Shown here piece by piece: positions 63,503-64,000 of a stretch of 64,000 nt of DNA. The number at the start of each line of letters is the position of its first letter. Position 1 is the stretch's first letter. This stretch comes from an uncultured Caulobacterales bacterium (lineage in GTDB: Bacteria; Pseudomonadota; Alphaproteobacteria; Caulobacterales; Caulobacteraceae). A program made the position numbers and the translations under genes. The stretch is taken from positions 1 to 64,000 of the forward strand of contig CAIOHT010000132.1 of NCBI GenBank assembly GCA_903858185.1, written 5' to 3'. Under the pieces are notes generated by a model. The model was not told the origin of the DNA. It searched no databases and saw only the letters and a program-made list of their open reading frames with translations.

Positions 63503-64000
63503 GGGTTGGCGGGGGCGTGGTCGCGTTGCAGGGCAATGCGGATGGGTCCCCGATCAGAGGCCAGCAGCTGAAGGCGGGACGCTGGGAGGCGGGCCGCCTT
63601 TTGCATATCGGGCGGGGAGAGACCCGCAATTGGGTGTTGCTCGCTTGCTCCCGGCCGCTTCATGACTCATCTCGGACGTCGGGAATGTCCGTTTTCGGAC
63701 CGGCAGCCTCACGTCCGCTTTCGACCCAAAGCCGACATCAGCGAATTGTCCTCGGTCCAGCCAGTCGCTAGCTGCGGGAGCGGTGACGACCTGATCCCGT
63801 TTACAACCATGACGTCGGTAATGTCAGGCAAACGCCAAGCTTTCACCGCTTTGGGCCCTTGTCGTGCGGACCTTCCTCCGCTGCGGATCATGTCTGGCGC
63901 GTCCGTGTTCGAACTCCACCGCCGCTAGACGGGCCTCGAGGGTGTCAACTCGGCGATGTAGACGACCACGTCGAACAGGGATCCACTCGGTATGGTCGGA
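63503..64000. other. Non-coding segment with no supported gene
   Basis: Base composition is lower in GC and no frame has the codon bias of real genes. Around 63685-63755 the arms TGTCCGTTTTCGGACC and CGTCCGCTTTCGACCCAAAG resemble a short dispersed repeat. The last ~70 bases could hold the 3' end of a minus-strand gene, but two minus frames are open and neither can be preferred. Confidence 0.4.

Noticed and set aside
63662..63928. 88-codon frame in the last segment
   Set aside because: The HVRFRPKADI stretch is typical of spurious translations of a dispersed repeat; base composition is not that of a gene here.

Overview
The window is a very GC-rich stretch of alphaproteobacterial chromosome, most likely from the Caulobacterales (Caulobacter, Phenylobacterium or Brevundimonas type). 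Support for this comes from a CpdR-type response regulator beside N-formylglutamate amidohydrolase, a TacA-type sigma-54 activator four genes from the DNA-overtwist protein GapR, a stand-alone motA, COQ9, an aa3 oxidase subunit IV and split PntA1/PntA2 genes. No prophage, integrase, transposase or CRISPR array was seen. Most of the window is core chromosome with short accessory patches.

Layout. 0-7 kb: 3' end of a secreted RTX/beta-propeller protein, a sulfatase, a DUF4386-like membrane protein with a Crp-type regulator, thiD, and a PhzF protein. 7-12 kb: a hybrid histidine kinase and, divergent from it, a two-gene module of unknown function (module A), then a DMT exporter. 11.7-14.7 kb: serC and serA. 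14.8-18 kb: AbgT transporter, host-attachment protein and a diguanylate cyclase. 18-21 kb: purE-purK, COQ9 and rpsU. 21-25 kb: ABC exporter, hydrolase and an M23 peptidase. 25-27 kb: small accessory genes (DUF1801, DUF4160/DUF2442 pair, an orphan). 27-31 kb: proton-translocating transhydrogenase pntA1-pntA2-pntB and oxidase subunit IV. 31-36 kb: hydrolases, a thioesterase, a HigBA-like toxin-antitoxin pair and an M3 peptidase. 36-42 kb: LysR regulator, tacA-like gene, kinase-like protein, RNase T2, gapR and rpmJ. 42-49 kb: tandem secreted paralogues, lytic transglycosylase, MFS transporter, motA, an Ala-rich lipoprotein and mnmC. 49.7-54.7 kb: type I secretion pair, a membrane-tethered LuxR-type regulator with a nested reading frame, and module B, a diverged copy of module A. 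54.7-58 kb: two enoyl-CoA hydratases and a broken 3' remnant of a third. 58-64 kb: tRNA-Val(GAC), cpdR, N-formylglutamate amidohydrolase, an S41 peptidase, a candidate minus-strand sRNA, typA and a remnant of a second typA 3' end.

The most unusual content is: (1) the duplicated two-gene module (helical protein of about 115 aa plus a small multi-pass membrane protein), with almost identical 62/63-nt spacing and a perfect inverted repeat running into the start codon of the membrane gene in both copies; (2) a candidate sRNA on the minus strand upstream of typA, with a terminator, an unpaired CCTCCC anti-Shine-Dalgarno stretch and a palindromic operator filling its promoter spacer; (3) two places where a frame-eroded 3' end of a homologue lies just downstream of the intact gene; (4) coding-like sequence in two frames over the same 324 bp inside the LuxR-type gene; (5) rpsU apparently starting at CTG; and (6) three copies of a ~115-bp intergenic element with inverted ends. 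All calls come from reading the sequence; no database search was run.
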